A stretch of 34,821 nucleotides of DNA from an uncultured Bacilli bacterium (GCA_944372725.1 CALWAA010000001.1:1-34821), one strand, 5' to 3'; shown: positions 7,880-15,857, numbered from the stretch's first letter. Notes: a model not told the origin generated them from the letters alone. Made by a program: numbers and translations.

Positions 7880-8320
7880 TTAACTGTTTATTTTACCTAA
7901 AAGATAATCGGCGCTTATATGATAATTTTTGCAAAGATCATATAAGAATGATGTAGAAATTAAATTTTTACCATTTTCATAATTGCTTAGTGTTGTATAA
8001 TGAGCGTTAATTTTATTAGCTAATTGTGTTAAAGTAATATTATTTTCTTTTCTAAATTTTTTTAATCGATTACTTAATGTTTTTAGATTTATGTTTTCTT
8101 TTGATTTTTCATATTGTTTTGTTGGTGATAATCCTAACATGTAATCTATGCTAACATTAAAATAATTGCACAATGCATTTAGATGTTTAAGGGGAATTAT
8201 TTTTTCTTGTGTTTCATATAACCCATAAGTTTTTTCACTAATTTTCAGATAATTTGCTATTTCTTTTTGCGTTATTAAATCATATGTTCTAAGACTTTTT
8301 AATCTTGTTCCATAATTCAT
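7880..8320 (-). CDS. XRE-family regulator with two HTH domains (copy 2)
   Basis: This 146-residue protein has the same two-domain plan as copy 1: domain 1 (ITQKEIANYLKISEKTYGLYE, about residues 15-35) and domain 2 (TQLANKINAHYTTLSNYENG), ending NYHISADYLLGK. The DNA-recognition helices differ between copies more than the rest, especially in domain 2 (CKRSTLSKYE against AHYTTLSNYE), so the two may recognise different sites. I take ATG 8320, since GGTGGT precedes it. The gene is divergent from the surface protein at 8470. The spacer carries the boxes shared with copy 1 and a good promoter for that protein, so repression of it is a reasonable inference. Confidence 0.9.
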   Translation of the reverse strand: MNYGTRLKSLRTYDLITQKEIANYLKISEKTYGLYETQEKIIPLKHLNALCNYFNVSIDYMLGLSPTKQYEKSKENINLKTLSNRLKKFRKENNITLTQLANKINAHYTTLSNYENGKNLISTSFLYDLCKNYHISADYLLGKINS

Positions 8321-8335
8321 ATTTACCACCATAGT

Positions 8336-8376
8336 AATTTTCTCATAATAAAATAACTTTATCGAAAAAGCCTTAC
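8336..8376. promoter_or_regulatory. Conserved upstream box pair of xre copy 2
   Basis: AATTTTCTCA (8336-8345) and CGAAAAAGCCTTAC (8363-8376), gap 17 nt, are the same as upstream of copy 1 and sit between the two divergent start points. Confidence 0.5.
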
Positions 8377-8392
8377 AATTATCACATTTTTA

Positions 8393-8421
8393 TTGACTTT
8401 TAAATTCTTATATTTTATACT
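8393..8421 (+). promoter_or_regulatory. sigma-A promoter of the surface-protein gene
   Basis: TTGACT (8393-8398), 17-nt spacer, TATACT (8416-8421). Just downstream, 8430-8448 (TTAAGGATTTTCAATTTTA) is a near-exact inverted copy of 7865-7883, so an operator at the transcription start is plausible. Confidence 0.8.
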
Positions 8422-8469
8422 TAATATAGTTAAGGATTTTCAATTTTATTTTAGGAGGTAGGAATAAAA

Positions 8470-9849
8470 TTGAAGAATAAAGAGATTGAATTTGAAACAA
8501 TACATTCTCATAAAAAAAGAATACATTTTTTATATGCATTTGTCTGTGTAGTGGTACTTCTAGTGGTATTTATTGTTTCAAGAAGTTTTGCAAGGTATCG
8601 AGTAACACAGAGTATTCCGCTAGTTACTGGAACAATAAATTACAAGATACCAGACTTTAATTTTGTATCTTTATATGTTGCTAATGAAGATGGAGAATAT
8701 GTTGAGGCTGATAGTATCCCCGCAAGGGGGTATACACTCAATACTGCAGAAAGTTATTGTGGTATATCTAACAATGGAGAAATAGAAAAAGATGATAGTG
8801 TAATACTTACTTATGAAAATGGTAGTATGACATTTGGTAATGTTACTAAAAAGGGAACGAAGTGTTATTTGTATTTTGATGAACAAGTAGCAGCGAATCT
8901 AATTTTAGCTGGTAAAACAATAAACAACTCTAGAAGTGGAACCATAACAGGAGTACTCACTACGAATACAACCGGAACTGTATATAGCGTTCAAGATGAT
9001 TATGGAACAAGTTATGTATATGCGGGAGCACCAAGGGATAACTGGGTATATTTTGCAGGATTTTATTGGAGAATTATCCGAATTAATGGGGATGGTTCCA
9101 TCCGAATGATTTATAACGGAACGAGTACATCAACTACAGGGTCAAGCACTATGATTAGTAGTTCTCGAACGTTCAACAGTTCTTATGAAGATAATGCTTA
9201 TGTAGGGTATATGTATGGAAGCAGGGGAGCAAGTAGTTATGCATCAACTCATACTAATACTAATAATAGTTCCATTAAAACGGTTGTAGATAATTGGTAT
9301 CGAGATAATCTGTTGCAATATGCACAATATATCAGCACCGAAGCAGGATTTTGTGGAGATAGACGAATTGCAACATCAAGTGAAACATGGTGGCCAAATG
9401 ATACTAAAACGGGGTATGGAACTAATACCACAGCATATGCACCACTTTCAAGATTTGTAACAGTAAACGATCAGTATGCCGATACACAAAATCCAACCTT
9501 AAAATGTAGCCAAAGCAATGACTTGTATACAGTAAGTGAAAGTAGTAAAGGGAATCATGCATTAATCTATCCAATCGGATTAATCACAGCCGATGAAGTA
9601 GTATTAGCAGGAGGATTTGCAGGAAGATTAAATAGTAGTTACTATTTATATAATAATGATTATTATTGGACGATGTCTCCGGCTCGCTATCCGTATGCTT
9701 ACGTGTTCCGGGTGCATGAATCTGGTTATCTCCATTATACGAACGCACATTATACGTCTGGTGTTCGACCAGTAATTAATCTAGATGCTAGTGTAACATT
9801 AACTGGAACAGGTATATCAACTGATCCATATAGAGTTGTTGACGCTTAA
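8470..9849 (+). CDS. Surface protein with variable-looking C-terminal domain
   Basis: This 459-residue protein has a short basic cytoplasmic start, one membrane segment (about 20-38, YAFVCVVVLLVVFIVS) and a beta-rich, Ser/Thr/Asn-rich outer part. The segment DNWVYFAGFYWRIIRINGDG (about 194-213) and the ending GVRPVINLDASVTLTGTG belong to a style of repeated surface proteins I associate with gut low-GC bacteria. The C-terminus resembles a C-type-lectin/formylglycine-enzyme-like fold; that family call is from memory. Codons 403-433 differ sharply from the rest: about half G+C, with CCG, CGC, CGG, CTC, GTG and ACG, and 21 of 31 end in a pyrimidine. The start is TTG 8470, with AGGAGG at 8453-8458; no ATG fits. 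Single gene, divergent from xre copy 2. Confidence 0.85.
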   Translation: MKNKEIEFETIHSHKKRIHFLYAFVCVVVLLVVFIVSRSFARYRVTQSIPLVTGTINYKIPDFNFVSLYVANEDGEYVEADSIPARGYTLNTAESYCGISNNGEIEKDDSVILTYENGSMTFGNVTKKGTKCYLYFDEQVAANLILAGKTINNSRSGTITGVLTTNTTGTVYSVQDDYGTSYVYAGAPRDNWVYFAGFYWRIIRINGDGSIRMIYNGTSTSTTGSSTMISSSRTFNSSYEDNAYVGYMYGSRGASSYASTHTNTNNSSIKTVVDNWYRDNLLQYAQYISTEAGFCGDRRIATSSETWWPNDTKTGYGTNTTAYAPLSRFVTVNDQYADTQNPTLKCSQSNDLYTVSESSKGNHALIYPIGLITADEVVLAGGFAGRLNSSYYLYNNDYYWTMSPARYPYAYVFRVHESGYLHYTNAHYTSGVRPVINLDASVTLTGTGISTDPYRVVDA

Positions 9850-9876
9850 AGTGCTTATTTAAATAAGTGCTTTTTT
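9848..9876 (+). terminator. Terminator of the surface-protein gene
   Basis: AAAGTGCTTATT (9848-9859) pairs with AATAAGTGCTTT (9862-9873), with two G-U pairs, followed by a T run; the left arm includes the stop codon. Confidence 0.8.
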
Positions 9877-9909
9877 CTTTAAAATGTATTTATTATTGGA
9901 GGGTATCTG

Positions 9910-9918
9910 TGTTATAAT
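9910..9918 (+). promoter_or_regulatory. Extended -10 promoter of dnaB-dnaI
   Basis: TGT followed by TATAAT (9913-9918). No good -35 is present at 16-18 nt, which is typical of extended -10 promoters. Confidence 0.6.
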
Positions 9919-9948
9919 TTTGATAGATTTAATCTTGGGGAGGTTCAT

Positions 9949-11223
9949 ATGAAGTTAATTACATTATTACCCGCTGACCAGTATGTAGTGGTAAATAAAA
10001 CAATATTAACAGAGATTGATAAGAAAAATTTAATTAATTTATATGAACCTATTATTGGTTTTGGTTCAGTTAGTTTATATCTTACTTTATGGAGTGATTT
10101 AGATAGATTAGAAATTATGAGTAGAGATTTTACTCATCATCATTTAATGAGTATTTTAAAATGTAGTTTGGATGCGATTAAACAATCAAGAGAAGCATTA
10201 GAAGCTGTAGGTTTAATGAAAACATATTTTAAAGAGGGAGATATTAATTCTTATGTTTATGAATTATATTCGCCTTTAAGTGCTTCTGAATTTTTTAATA
10301 ATCCTATATTAAATATTGTGTTATATAATAATGTTGGTGATGAAGAGTATAATTACTTAAAGAAAATGTATCGAAAAGTAAATATTGATTTGAAAGATTA
10401 TGAGGATATTACCAAGCCGATGAATGAAGTATTTGAACCTACTAGTATGCCAGTAGTAGAAGCACGTAGCAGGGAGACACTTCCTTTAAATATTGAAAGT
10501 GAAATTGATTTTGATTTAATTATGAGTAGTATTCCGAAAGGTATTTTAAATGAAAAAGCAATTAATAAGAGAATGAAAGAATTAATTATTAATTTAGCTT
10601 TTATTTATGATTTAGATACATTAAAAATAGTGGAATTAATACGAGCTAGTTTAAATGAACGGGGTGGAATTGATAGGGATACTTTGCGTAAAAATGCTCG
10701 CAAATACTATCAGTTTAAGTCTGGAAATTTACCAACATTAGTTTATCGAACACAACCTGAATATTTAAAAACACCTACTGGTGATAATTCTCGTAAAGGA
10801 AGAATTATTGGGATATTTGAAAATACTAGTCCCTATGATTTTTTAAAGAGTAAATATCACGGAGCAAATCCGACTAGTCGCGATTTAAAACTATTAGAAG
10901 TTTTAATGATTGATTTAGAACTAAATCCCGCCGTAGTAAATGTTTTAATTGATTATGTTTTAAAAAAGAATAATAATAAGCTTAGTGTGAATTATGTCGA
11001 AACCATTGCGGGCCAGTGGAAAAGAGCAGGAGTTAAAACAGCTAGAGAAGCGATGGATTTAGCAGAAAAAGAACATAAGAAGATGCAAAAAAACAGTGCT
11101 GATAAAAAGATAGTTAAAAATACTCATGAAGCTCCCGTTCCAGTTTGGTTTGATAAAAACTTAGAGAAAACCGAAATCAGTGAAGAAGAAGCAAAAGAGT
11201 TGGAAGAATTATTAAAAATTTAG
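9949..11223 (+). CDS. dnaB: Replication initiation and membrane-attachment protein DnaB
   Basis: This is the Bacillus-type DnaB, a helicase-loading co-factor that works with DnaD and DnaI at oriC and at restarted forks; it is not the replicative helicase. The 424 residues show the characteristic start (MKLITLLPADQYVVVNKTIL), a winged-helix-like N-terminal part, and a C-terminal DnaD-like domain (about 280-360) with the conserved YVETIAGQWKRAGVKTAREA segment. The last 60 residues are charged. dnaI follows immediately with no gap, the classic dnaB-dnaI pair. The ribosome site GGGGAGG lies about six bases upstream of the ATG. Confidence 0.95.
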   Translation: MKLITLLPADQYVVVNKTILTEIDKKNLINLYEPIIGFGSVSLYLTLWSDLDRLEIMSRDFTHHHLMSILKCSLDAIKQSREALEAVGLMKTYFKEGDINSYVYELYSPLSASEFFNNPILNIVLYNNVGDEEYNYLKKMYRKVNIDLKDYEDITKPMNEVFEPTSMPVVEARSRETLPLNIESEIDFDLIMSSIPKGILNEKAINKRMKELIINLAFIYDLDTLKIVELIRASLNERGGIDRDTLRKNARKYYQFKSGNLPTLVYRTQPEYLKTPTGDNSRKGRIIGIFENTSPYDFLKSKYHGANPTSRDLKLLEVLMIDLELNPAVVNVLIDYVLKKNNNKLSVNYVETIAGQWKRAGVKTAREAMDLAEKEHKKMQKNSADKKIVKNTHEAPVPVWFDKNLEKTEISEEEAKELEELLKI

Positions 11224-11232
11224 GTGATTGAT

Positions 11233-12126
11233 ATGGAAAGTATAAAAGATAACGGAAAAGTACAAGAATTAAAAAAAGAATTGAGGGAAAATTATCGAGC
11301 TAATTTAAAAGATACTATTTTTAGCGATTTGGTCATTAAAAATAAAATTAAGGAAGAAGTAGGAATGCTTTATAATTCTGATTTAGAAGATAGTGCGAAA
11401 GAACTTAAAAATTGCCATGAATGTAAAGGCTTGTACGAATGTAAAAATAAAGTAATGGGGCATTATATGTATCCAAAAGTTACAGGAAATATCATTGATA
11501 TGGTTTATGTTCCTTGTAAATATAAAAAGGAAAATGACCGTTTATTAGAACTTAAAAATACAGCTAATAAAGAACTATTAAATGCTCGTTTTAAAGAAAT
11601 TGATGTAAAAGATAAAAATAGGGTAGAAGTAATTAAATGGATTAAGAAGTTTTATGATGAATTTGATATTTATAAAGATATGAAAGGACTTTATTTACAT
11701 GGCTCTTTTGGAAGTGGGAAAAGCTTTTTAATTTATGCTTTATTAAATGAGTTAAATATTAATAAAAAAATTCCCTTTGTTGCTCTATATTTTCCTGATG
11801 TTTTAAAGGATTTAAAAGAAGATTGGGATACTTATAATAGTAAAATGGAAAAGTATTCTACTGTACCAGTTTTGCTTTTAGATGATATTGGCGCAGAACA
11901 AGTAAGTGAATGGGGTAGAGATGAAGTTTTAGGAACAATTTTACAAAATCGCATGAATAATCATTTGACAACATTTTTTACCTCTAATCTTACGATAGAT
12001 GAATTAGAATATCATTTATCACTAGCTAAAAGTAGTTTAGATAAAGTAAAAGCGAGAAGAATTATTGAGCGAATTAAACAGTTAACGCAAGATATGGAAA
12101 TTATTACGGATAATAAAAGAAGCTAG
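11233..12126 (+). CDS. dnaI: Helicase loader DnaI
   Basis: DnaI is an AAA+ ATPase that loads the replicative helicase onto DNA. The N-terminal domain has the expected zinc ligands (C61, C64, C70 and C95 in this numbering). The ATPase core has Walker A GSFGSGKS (157-164), Walker B LLLDD (214-218), a sensor TSN (250-252) and basic C-terminal ARRIIERIK. ATG 11233 is preferred to GTG 11224 because GGTGAT (11223-11228) is then a well-placed ribosome site that also overlaps the end of dnaB, so translation is coupled. Length 297 matches the family. Confidence 0.96.
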   Translation: MESIKDNGKVQELKKELRENYRANLKDTIFSDLVIKNKIKEEVGMLYNSDLEDSAKELKNCHECKGLYECKNKVMGHYMYPKVTGNIIDMVYVPCKYKKENDRLLELKNTANKELLNARFKEIDVKDKNRVEVIKWIKKFYDEFDIYKDMKGLYLHGSFGSGKSFLIYALLNELNINKKIPFVALYFPDVLKDLKEDWDTYNSKMEKYSTVPVLLLDDIGAEQVSEWGRDEVLGTILQNRMNNHLTTFFTSNLTIDELEYHLSLAKSSLDKVKARRIIERIKQLTQDMEIITDNKRS

Positions 12127-12139
12127 GGGTTAGCTTCTT
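12117..12139. terminator. Bidirectional terminator between dnaI and the thioredoxin-like gene
   Basis: AAGAAGCTA (12117-12125) and TAGCTTCTT (12131-12139) form a 9-bp stem with a 5-nt loop. It overlaps both stop codons of the converging genes. The T-rich flanks are modest. Confidence 0.65.
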
Positions 12140-12758
12140 AATTTATTATTTCCGCATTCACATTAAAATTATTATTCTCTAATACTTTTTTTACAACATC
12201 TTCATAGTCGGAACTTTGATAAGAACTTTCAATTTCTCTTATAATGCCATCACTCATGCCATCTGAGTATCCTCTTCTAGCATATTCAGTTCCAATTACA
12301 ATTAAAGGGACGGAAGTAGATACTTCTATTCCTAATTCGTTTGATACTTCTTCCATTAATTTTTGATTTTCCATATTATTCCATACTTCATAAGAAATAA
12401 TTTCTAAATATCCATAATCACTAGCAATAGATTCTAAAAATTCCTTGGCATGTTCACAATGAGGACAACCTTTACCACGGAAAAGATAGACTGTTACTGT
12501 TTTTTCAGCATCATTATTAGATGTTGGAGTATTTACATTATCACTATTTGGATTAGAAACATTGTTATCATTCTCATTATTTATGGTATTGTTATTAGTA
12601 TTTGTGCTTGTATCAATATTCTCACTTAAATTAGAATTACTTTCTTCATTTGAAGGCTTGCTATTATTGTAAATTAAATAAAATATAAATCCAGCGATTA
12701 CAAGAGTAAGTATGGTTGCTAAGACGCCAATTATAATTATATTTTTCTCTTTGTTCAT
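12138..12758 (-). CDS. Membrane-anchored thioredoxin-like protein (CPHC)
   Basis: The 206-residue protein has an N-terminal membrane helix (about 8-30), a 55-residue linker made almost only of Asn, Ser, Thr, Asp and Glu, and a thioredoxin-fold domain from about residue 86. The redox motif is C98-P-H-C101, as in DsbA, and a conserved SVPLIVIG provides the likely cis-proline. It should act outside the membrane on disulfides of surface proteins. I start at ATG 12758 because AGGTGACT is correctly spaced for it; GTG 12767 would use up that site. Partner oxidase or reductase genes are not in the window, so oxidant or reductant cannot be decided. Confidence 0.85.
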   Translation of the reverse strand: MNKEKNIIIIGVLATILTLVIAGFIFYLIYNNSKPSNEESNSNLSENIDTSTNTNNNTINNENDNNVSNPNSDNVNTPTSNNDAEKTVTVYLFRGKGCPHCEHAKEFLESIASDYGYLEIISYEVWNNMENQKLMEEVSNELGIEVSTSVPLIVIGTEYARRGYSDGMSDGIIREIESSYQSSDYEDVVKKVLENNNFNVNAEIIN

Positions 12759-12776
12759 ATTAGTCACCTGTAATTA

Positions 12777-12805
12777 ATTATATAGTATCTTTTATAGAGA
12801 TGCAA
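12777..12805 (-). promoter_or_regulatory. Promoter of the thioredoxin-like gene
   Basis: On the minus strand TTGCAT (12800-12805), 17-nt spacer, TATAAT (12777-12782). Confidence 0.75.
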
Positions 12806-12836
12806 GGTAAAAATCGTAAAATAAATGTTAAGTTGT

Positions 12837-12865
12837 TTTACATTTGACGATTTGTTTGTTATAAT
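12837..12865 (+). promoter_or_regulatory. Promoter of parE
   Basis: TTTACA (12837-12842), 17-nt spacer, TATAAT (12860-12865) with TGT directly before it (extended -10). Confidence 0.75.
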
Positions 12866-12885
12866 GAATGATAGGGTGAATAAAA

Positions 12886-14796
12886 ATGGCAAAGAAGTAT
12901 GATGAATCATCTATTAAAATATTAGAAGGATTAGAGGCAGTTAGAAAAAGACCAGGAATGTATATTGGTAGTACTGATAAAAGAGGTCTTCATCATTTAG
13001 TATGGGAGATTGTCGATAATTCTATTGATGAGATTATTAATGGCTATGGAAATCATATTAAAATTGTTTTACATAAAGATGGCTCTATCACCATAGCAGA
13101 TAATGGCCGTGGTGTTCCAATTGGCATGCATGAATCTGGTAAGTCTACCCCCGAGGTTATTTATACTGTTTTGCATGCTGGTGGAAAGTTTGAAGAAGGT
13201 AACTATAAAGTAAGTGGAGGACTTCATGGTGTTGGTGGAAGCGTTGTTAATGCTTTATCTAAATGGATGGATGTTATCATTTACCGTGATGGAGTGATTT
13301 CTAACATTCGTTTTAAAGATGGAGGAAATGTAGATAGTCCACTAAAAACAATTGGCACAACCAATAAAACTGGTACTATCGTTACTTTTATGCCAGATTA
13401 TGATATATTTAAAAACTCACAGTTTTCTTATACAACCATTGTAGAAAGAATGCAAGAAAGTGCTTTTTTAATTCCAAGTGTTATGATTGATGTCATTGAT
13501 GAAGAAGCAAAAAAAGAAACGAAATTTCATTATGAAAATGGTTTAGTTGATTTTGTAGAATTTATGAATGAGGGAAAAACGACTTTAAATAAGGTTTTGA
13601 ACTTCAGTGGGACAAAGAGTGGTATCGAAGTAGATGTAGCGATGCAATATACGGACACTTATAATGAAAATATTGTTTCGTTTGTTAATAATGTTAAAAC
13701 AACAGATGGTGGAACTCATGAGGTTGGCTTTAAAACTGGTATCACGAAAGCTTTTAATGATTATGTTAAATCAAATAATTTAATTAAAGGAAAAGATGCT
13801 ACTTTTGATGGTAGTGATGTTAGAGAAGGTCTTAGTGCTGTGATTAATCTGCGCATACCTGAAAATTTGTTACAATTTGAAGGTCAAACGAAAGGAAAAT
13901 TAGGTACTCCAGAGGCCAGAAGTATTACGGAAGCAGTTACGTATGAAAATTTAAAGTTTTTCCTAGAAGAAAATAAAGAAATAGCTTTAAATATTGTTGA
14001 TAAAGCCAGTAAAAGTAAGATGGCTAGAGAAGCAGCTAGAAAAGCTAGGGAAGAAGCAAGAAATGGTAAAGGAAAACAAAAGATTGAGAAGAATTTATCA
14101 GGTAAGCTTGCCCCAGCGACAAGTAAGAATCCTAAAATTAATGAATTATTCTTAGTCGAGGGTGATTCAGCTGGAGGTTCGGCTAAAGGTGGACGAGATA
14201 GAAAGTTTCAAGCGATTCTTCCGTTACGTGGTAAGGTTATTAATGCTGAGAAAGCAAATATAACGGAAATGCTTAAAAATGAAGAAATTAATACAATCAT
14301 TCATACGATTGGGGCAGGTCTTGGTGCTGAATTTGATGTTAAAGAATCAAATTATGATAAAGTCATTATCATGACTGATGCGGATGTCGATGGTTCCCAT
14401 ATTCAAATTTTACTTCTCACTTTCTTCTATCGCTTTATGAGACCACTTATTGAGGCAGGGAAACTTTATATAGCTAAGCCCCCTTTATATAAACTTGATT
14501 ATGGTAAAAAACATTTTTATGCTTATTCAGATGAAGAACGCTTTAAAATTGTTGAAGAGAATTCTGGAAAACCGGATATATCAAGAAATAAAGGTTTAGG
14601 AGAAATGAATGCTGAAGAACTTTGGGATACCACTATGAATCCGGAAACGAGAAGTTTAATTCGTGTTAATATTTATGATGCTGCTTTAGCTGAAAAAAGA
14701 GTTAACGTTTTAATGGGGGATAAAGTAGAACCTAGAAAAGAATGGATTGAAGAAAACATTGTATTTACAATGGAAGATGATTTTAGAGTAGCTTAA
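12886..14796 (+). CDS. parE: Type IIA topoisomerase subunit B, ParE type
   Basis: This is the ATPase subunit of a type II topoisomerase. The GHKL ATP site is visible (EIVDNSIDE, DNGRGVP, GGLHGVGGSVVNALS), as is the TOPRIM domain (EGDSAGGSAKGGRDRKFQ, then MTDADVDGSHI). Several positions decide for topoisomerase IV over gyrase: LRGKVINAEK rather than GKILNVEK, EINTIIHTIG, SHIQILLLTFFYR and MGDKVEPRKEWIEEN all match the Bacillus ParE pattern. The 636-residue length fits. GGGTGA precedes the ATG. parC, which normally follows, is absent: a terminator and an unrelated gene come next. GyrB is the alternative, less likely. Confidence 0.88.
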   Translation: MAKKYDESSIKILEGLEAVRKRPGMYIGSTDKRGLHHLVWEIVDNSIDEIINGYGNHIKIVLHKDGSITIADNGRGVPIGMHESGKSTPEVIYTVLHAGGKFEEGNYKVSGGLHGVGGSVVNALSKWMDVIIYRDGVISNIRFKDGGNVDSPLKTIGTTNKTGTIVTFMPDYDIFKNSQFSYTTIVERMQESAFLIPSVMIDVIDEEAKKETKFHYENGLVDFVEFMNEGKTTLNKVLNFSGTKSGIEVDVAMQYTDTYNENIVSFVNNVKTTDGGTHEVGFKTGITKAFNDYVKSNNLIKGKDATFDGSDVREGLSAVINLRIPENLLQFEGQTKGKLGTPEARSITEAVTYENLKFFLEENKEIALNIVDKASKSKMAREAARKAREEARNGKGKQKIEKNLSGKLAPATSKNPKINELFLVEGDSAGGSAKGGRDRKFQAILPLRGKVINAEKANITEMLKNEEINTIIHTIGAGLGAEFDVKESNYDKVIIMTDADVDGSHIQILLLTFFYRFMRPLIEAGKLYIAKPPLYKLDYGKKHFYAYSDEERFKIVEENSGKPDISRNKGLGEMNAEELWDTTMNPETRSLIRVNIYDAALAEKRVNVLMGDKVEPRKEWIEENIVFTMEDDFRVA

Positions 14797-14815
14797 AATT
14801 TTTAAGCTATTTTTT
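14789..14815 (+). terminator. Terminator of parE
   Basis: TAGCTTAAA (14789-14797) pairs with TTTAAGCTA (14801-14809), followed by six T. It overlaps the stop codon and shows parE is monocistronic. Confidence 0.85.
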
Positions 14816-14827
14816 AATAATATTGTA

Positions 14828-14856
14828 TTGAACAAACGTATGTTTTGTGATATAAT
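14828..14856 (+). promoter_or_regulatory. Promoter of the ORF6N gene
   Basis: TTGAAC (14828-14833), 17-nt spacer, TATAAT (14851-14856) preceded by TGA (extended -10). A near-consensus, strong-looking promoter. Confidence 0.8.
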
Positions 14857-14883
14857 TAAATTGTAGTAAAAATAATATTTGAA

Positions 14884-14898
14884 ATCGCAATTTGCGAT
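14884..14898. promoter_or_regulatory. Palindrome ATCGCAA-T-TTGCGAT in the ORF6N leader
   Basis: A perfect 7+1+7 inverted repeat lies between the promoter and the gene, about 30 nt upstream of the start codon. It has no T run, so it is not a terminator. An operator, perhaps for the gene's own product, is inferred. Confidence 0.5.
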
Positions 14899-14927
14899 GT
14901 CAAGTGTATTCAGGGAGGATTGGAAAA

Positions 14928-15812
14928 ATGAATGAATTAATGATTAATGATATTAAAATTGAAAATTTGATTTATGAAGTTAGAGGAAAGCAAGTTATGC
15001 TTGCTAGTGATGTAGCTAAGCTTTATCAAGTAGAAACAAAAGTTTTAAATCAAGTAGTAAAAAGAAATTTAAATCGGTTTCCTGAGGATTTTTGTTTTCA
15101 ACTTACATTAGAAGAAGCTCAAGAAGTGTGTTCAAGGTCACAATTTGTGACCTTGAACAGAAGTGGTAATAATCGTGGTAATAACATCAAATATTTACCA
15201 TATGTTTTCACGGAACATGGAGTTATGATGTTAAGTGGTTTATTAAAAAGTGAAATTGCTGCGAAAGTAAATGTGGCTATTATTAAGGCTTTTGTTGCAA
15301 TGCGTAAATATATTGCAAATAATACCTTAGAGACTAGAGTATCCAACATAGAAACTAAATTGATTGATTATGATTATAAATTTAATCTCATTTTTGAGAA
15401 AATGGATAATGAAAAAGTACATCATTTGTTTTTTGATGGACAGATTTATGATGCTTATTCTCTTTTGTGTGATATTTTAAATCAGGCTAGAAAAAATATT
15501 ATTATTATTGATAACTACTTAAATAAGAATATATTAGATGTTTTGGCTTCTATTCAAAAAGAGGTTTTTATTATCACGAAAAATATTAGTAAAAATGATT
15601 TAGAAATGTATAAAAAACAATATCAAAATATTAGGATAATGGAAAATAATTCTTTTCATGATAGATTTATTATCATTGATAGAAAGAACCTTTATCACTG
15701 TGGTGCATCTTTTAAAGATTTGGGTAAAAAATGTTTTGCGATAACAAAAATGGAAGATGAAGAAATATTAAATCAATTGCTTGATAAAATTGCCAAATTT
15801 GAGAATATGTAA
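14928..15812 (+). CDS. ORF6N-domain protein with PLD-like C-terminal domain
   Basis: This 294-residue protein starts with an ORF6N domain (about 1-130), a putative DNA-binding module common in phages: RGKQVMLASDVAKLYQVETK, NLNRFPEDFCFQL and YLPYVFTEHGVMMLSGLL are its hallmarks. The C-terminal half (about 165-290) has NIIIIDNYLN, then FHDRFIIID and YHCGASFKDLGKK, which resembles one half of a phospholipase-D/HKD-type phosphodiesterase site, with His and Asp/Arg but no clear second copy; a dimer could complete it. ATG 14928 has AGGGAGG about ten bases upstream; a longer reading from 14892 would consume the palindrome. It is a lone gene between housekeeping units. A phage-derived regulator or a defence nuclease are both possible. 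Confidence 0.85.
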   Translation: MNELMINDIKIENLIYEVRGKQVMLASDVAKLYQVETKVLNQVVKRNLNRFPEDFCFQLTLEEAQEVCSRSQFVTLNRSGNNRGNNIKYLPYVFTEHGVMMLSGLLKSEIAAKVNVAIIKAFVAMRKYIANNTLETRVSNIETKLIDYDYKFNLIFEKMDNEKVHHLFFDGQIYDAYSLLCDILNQARKNIIIIDNYLNKNILDVLASIQKEVFIITKNISKNDLEMYKKQYQNIRIMENNSFHDRFIIIDRKNLYHCGASFKDLGKKCFAITKMEDEEILNQLLDKIAKFENM

Positions 15813-15828
15813 ATTGATATTTTTTCTG

Positions 15829-15857
15829 TTGACTTATTTTTATTATTGACATATAAT
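15829..15857 (+). promoter_or_regulatory. Promoter of the zinc-efflux operon
   Basis: TTGACT (15829-15834), 17-nt spacer, TATAAT (15852-15857). Confidence 0.85.

Noticed and set aside
12886..14796. Gyrase subunit B.
   Set aside because: The diagnostic positions around the TOPRIM domain and C-terminus follow Bacillus ParE, not GyrB, though a tree would settle it.
14892..14930. An N-terminally longer ORF6N protein.
   Set aside because: It would start inside the palindrome and lacks a ribosome site; ATG 14928 has AGGGAGG and gives the normal domain start.
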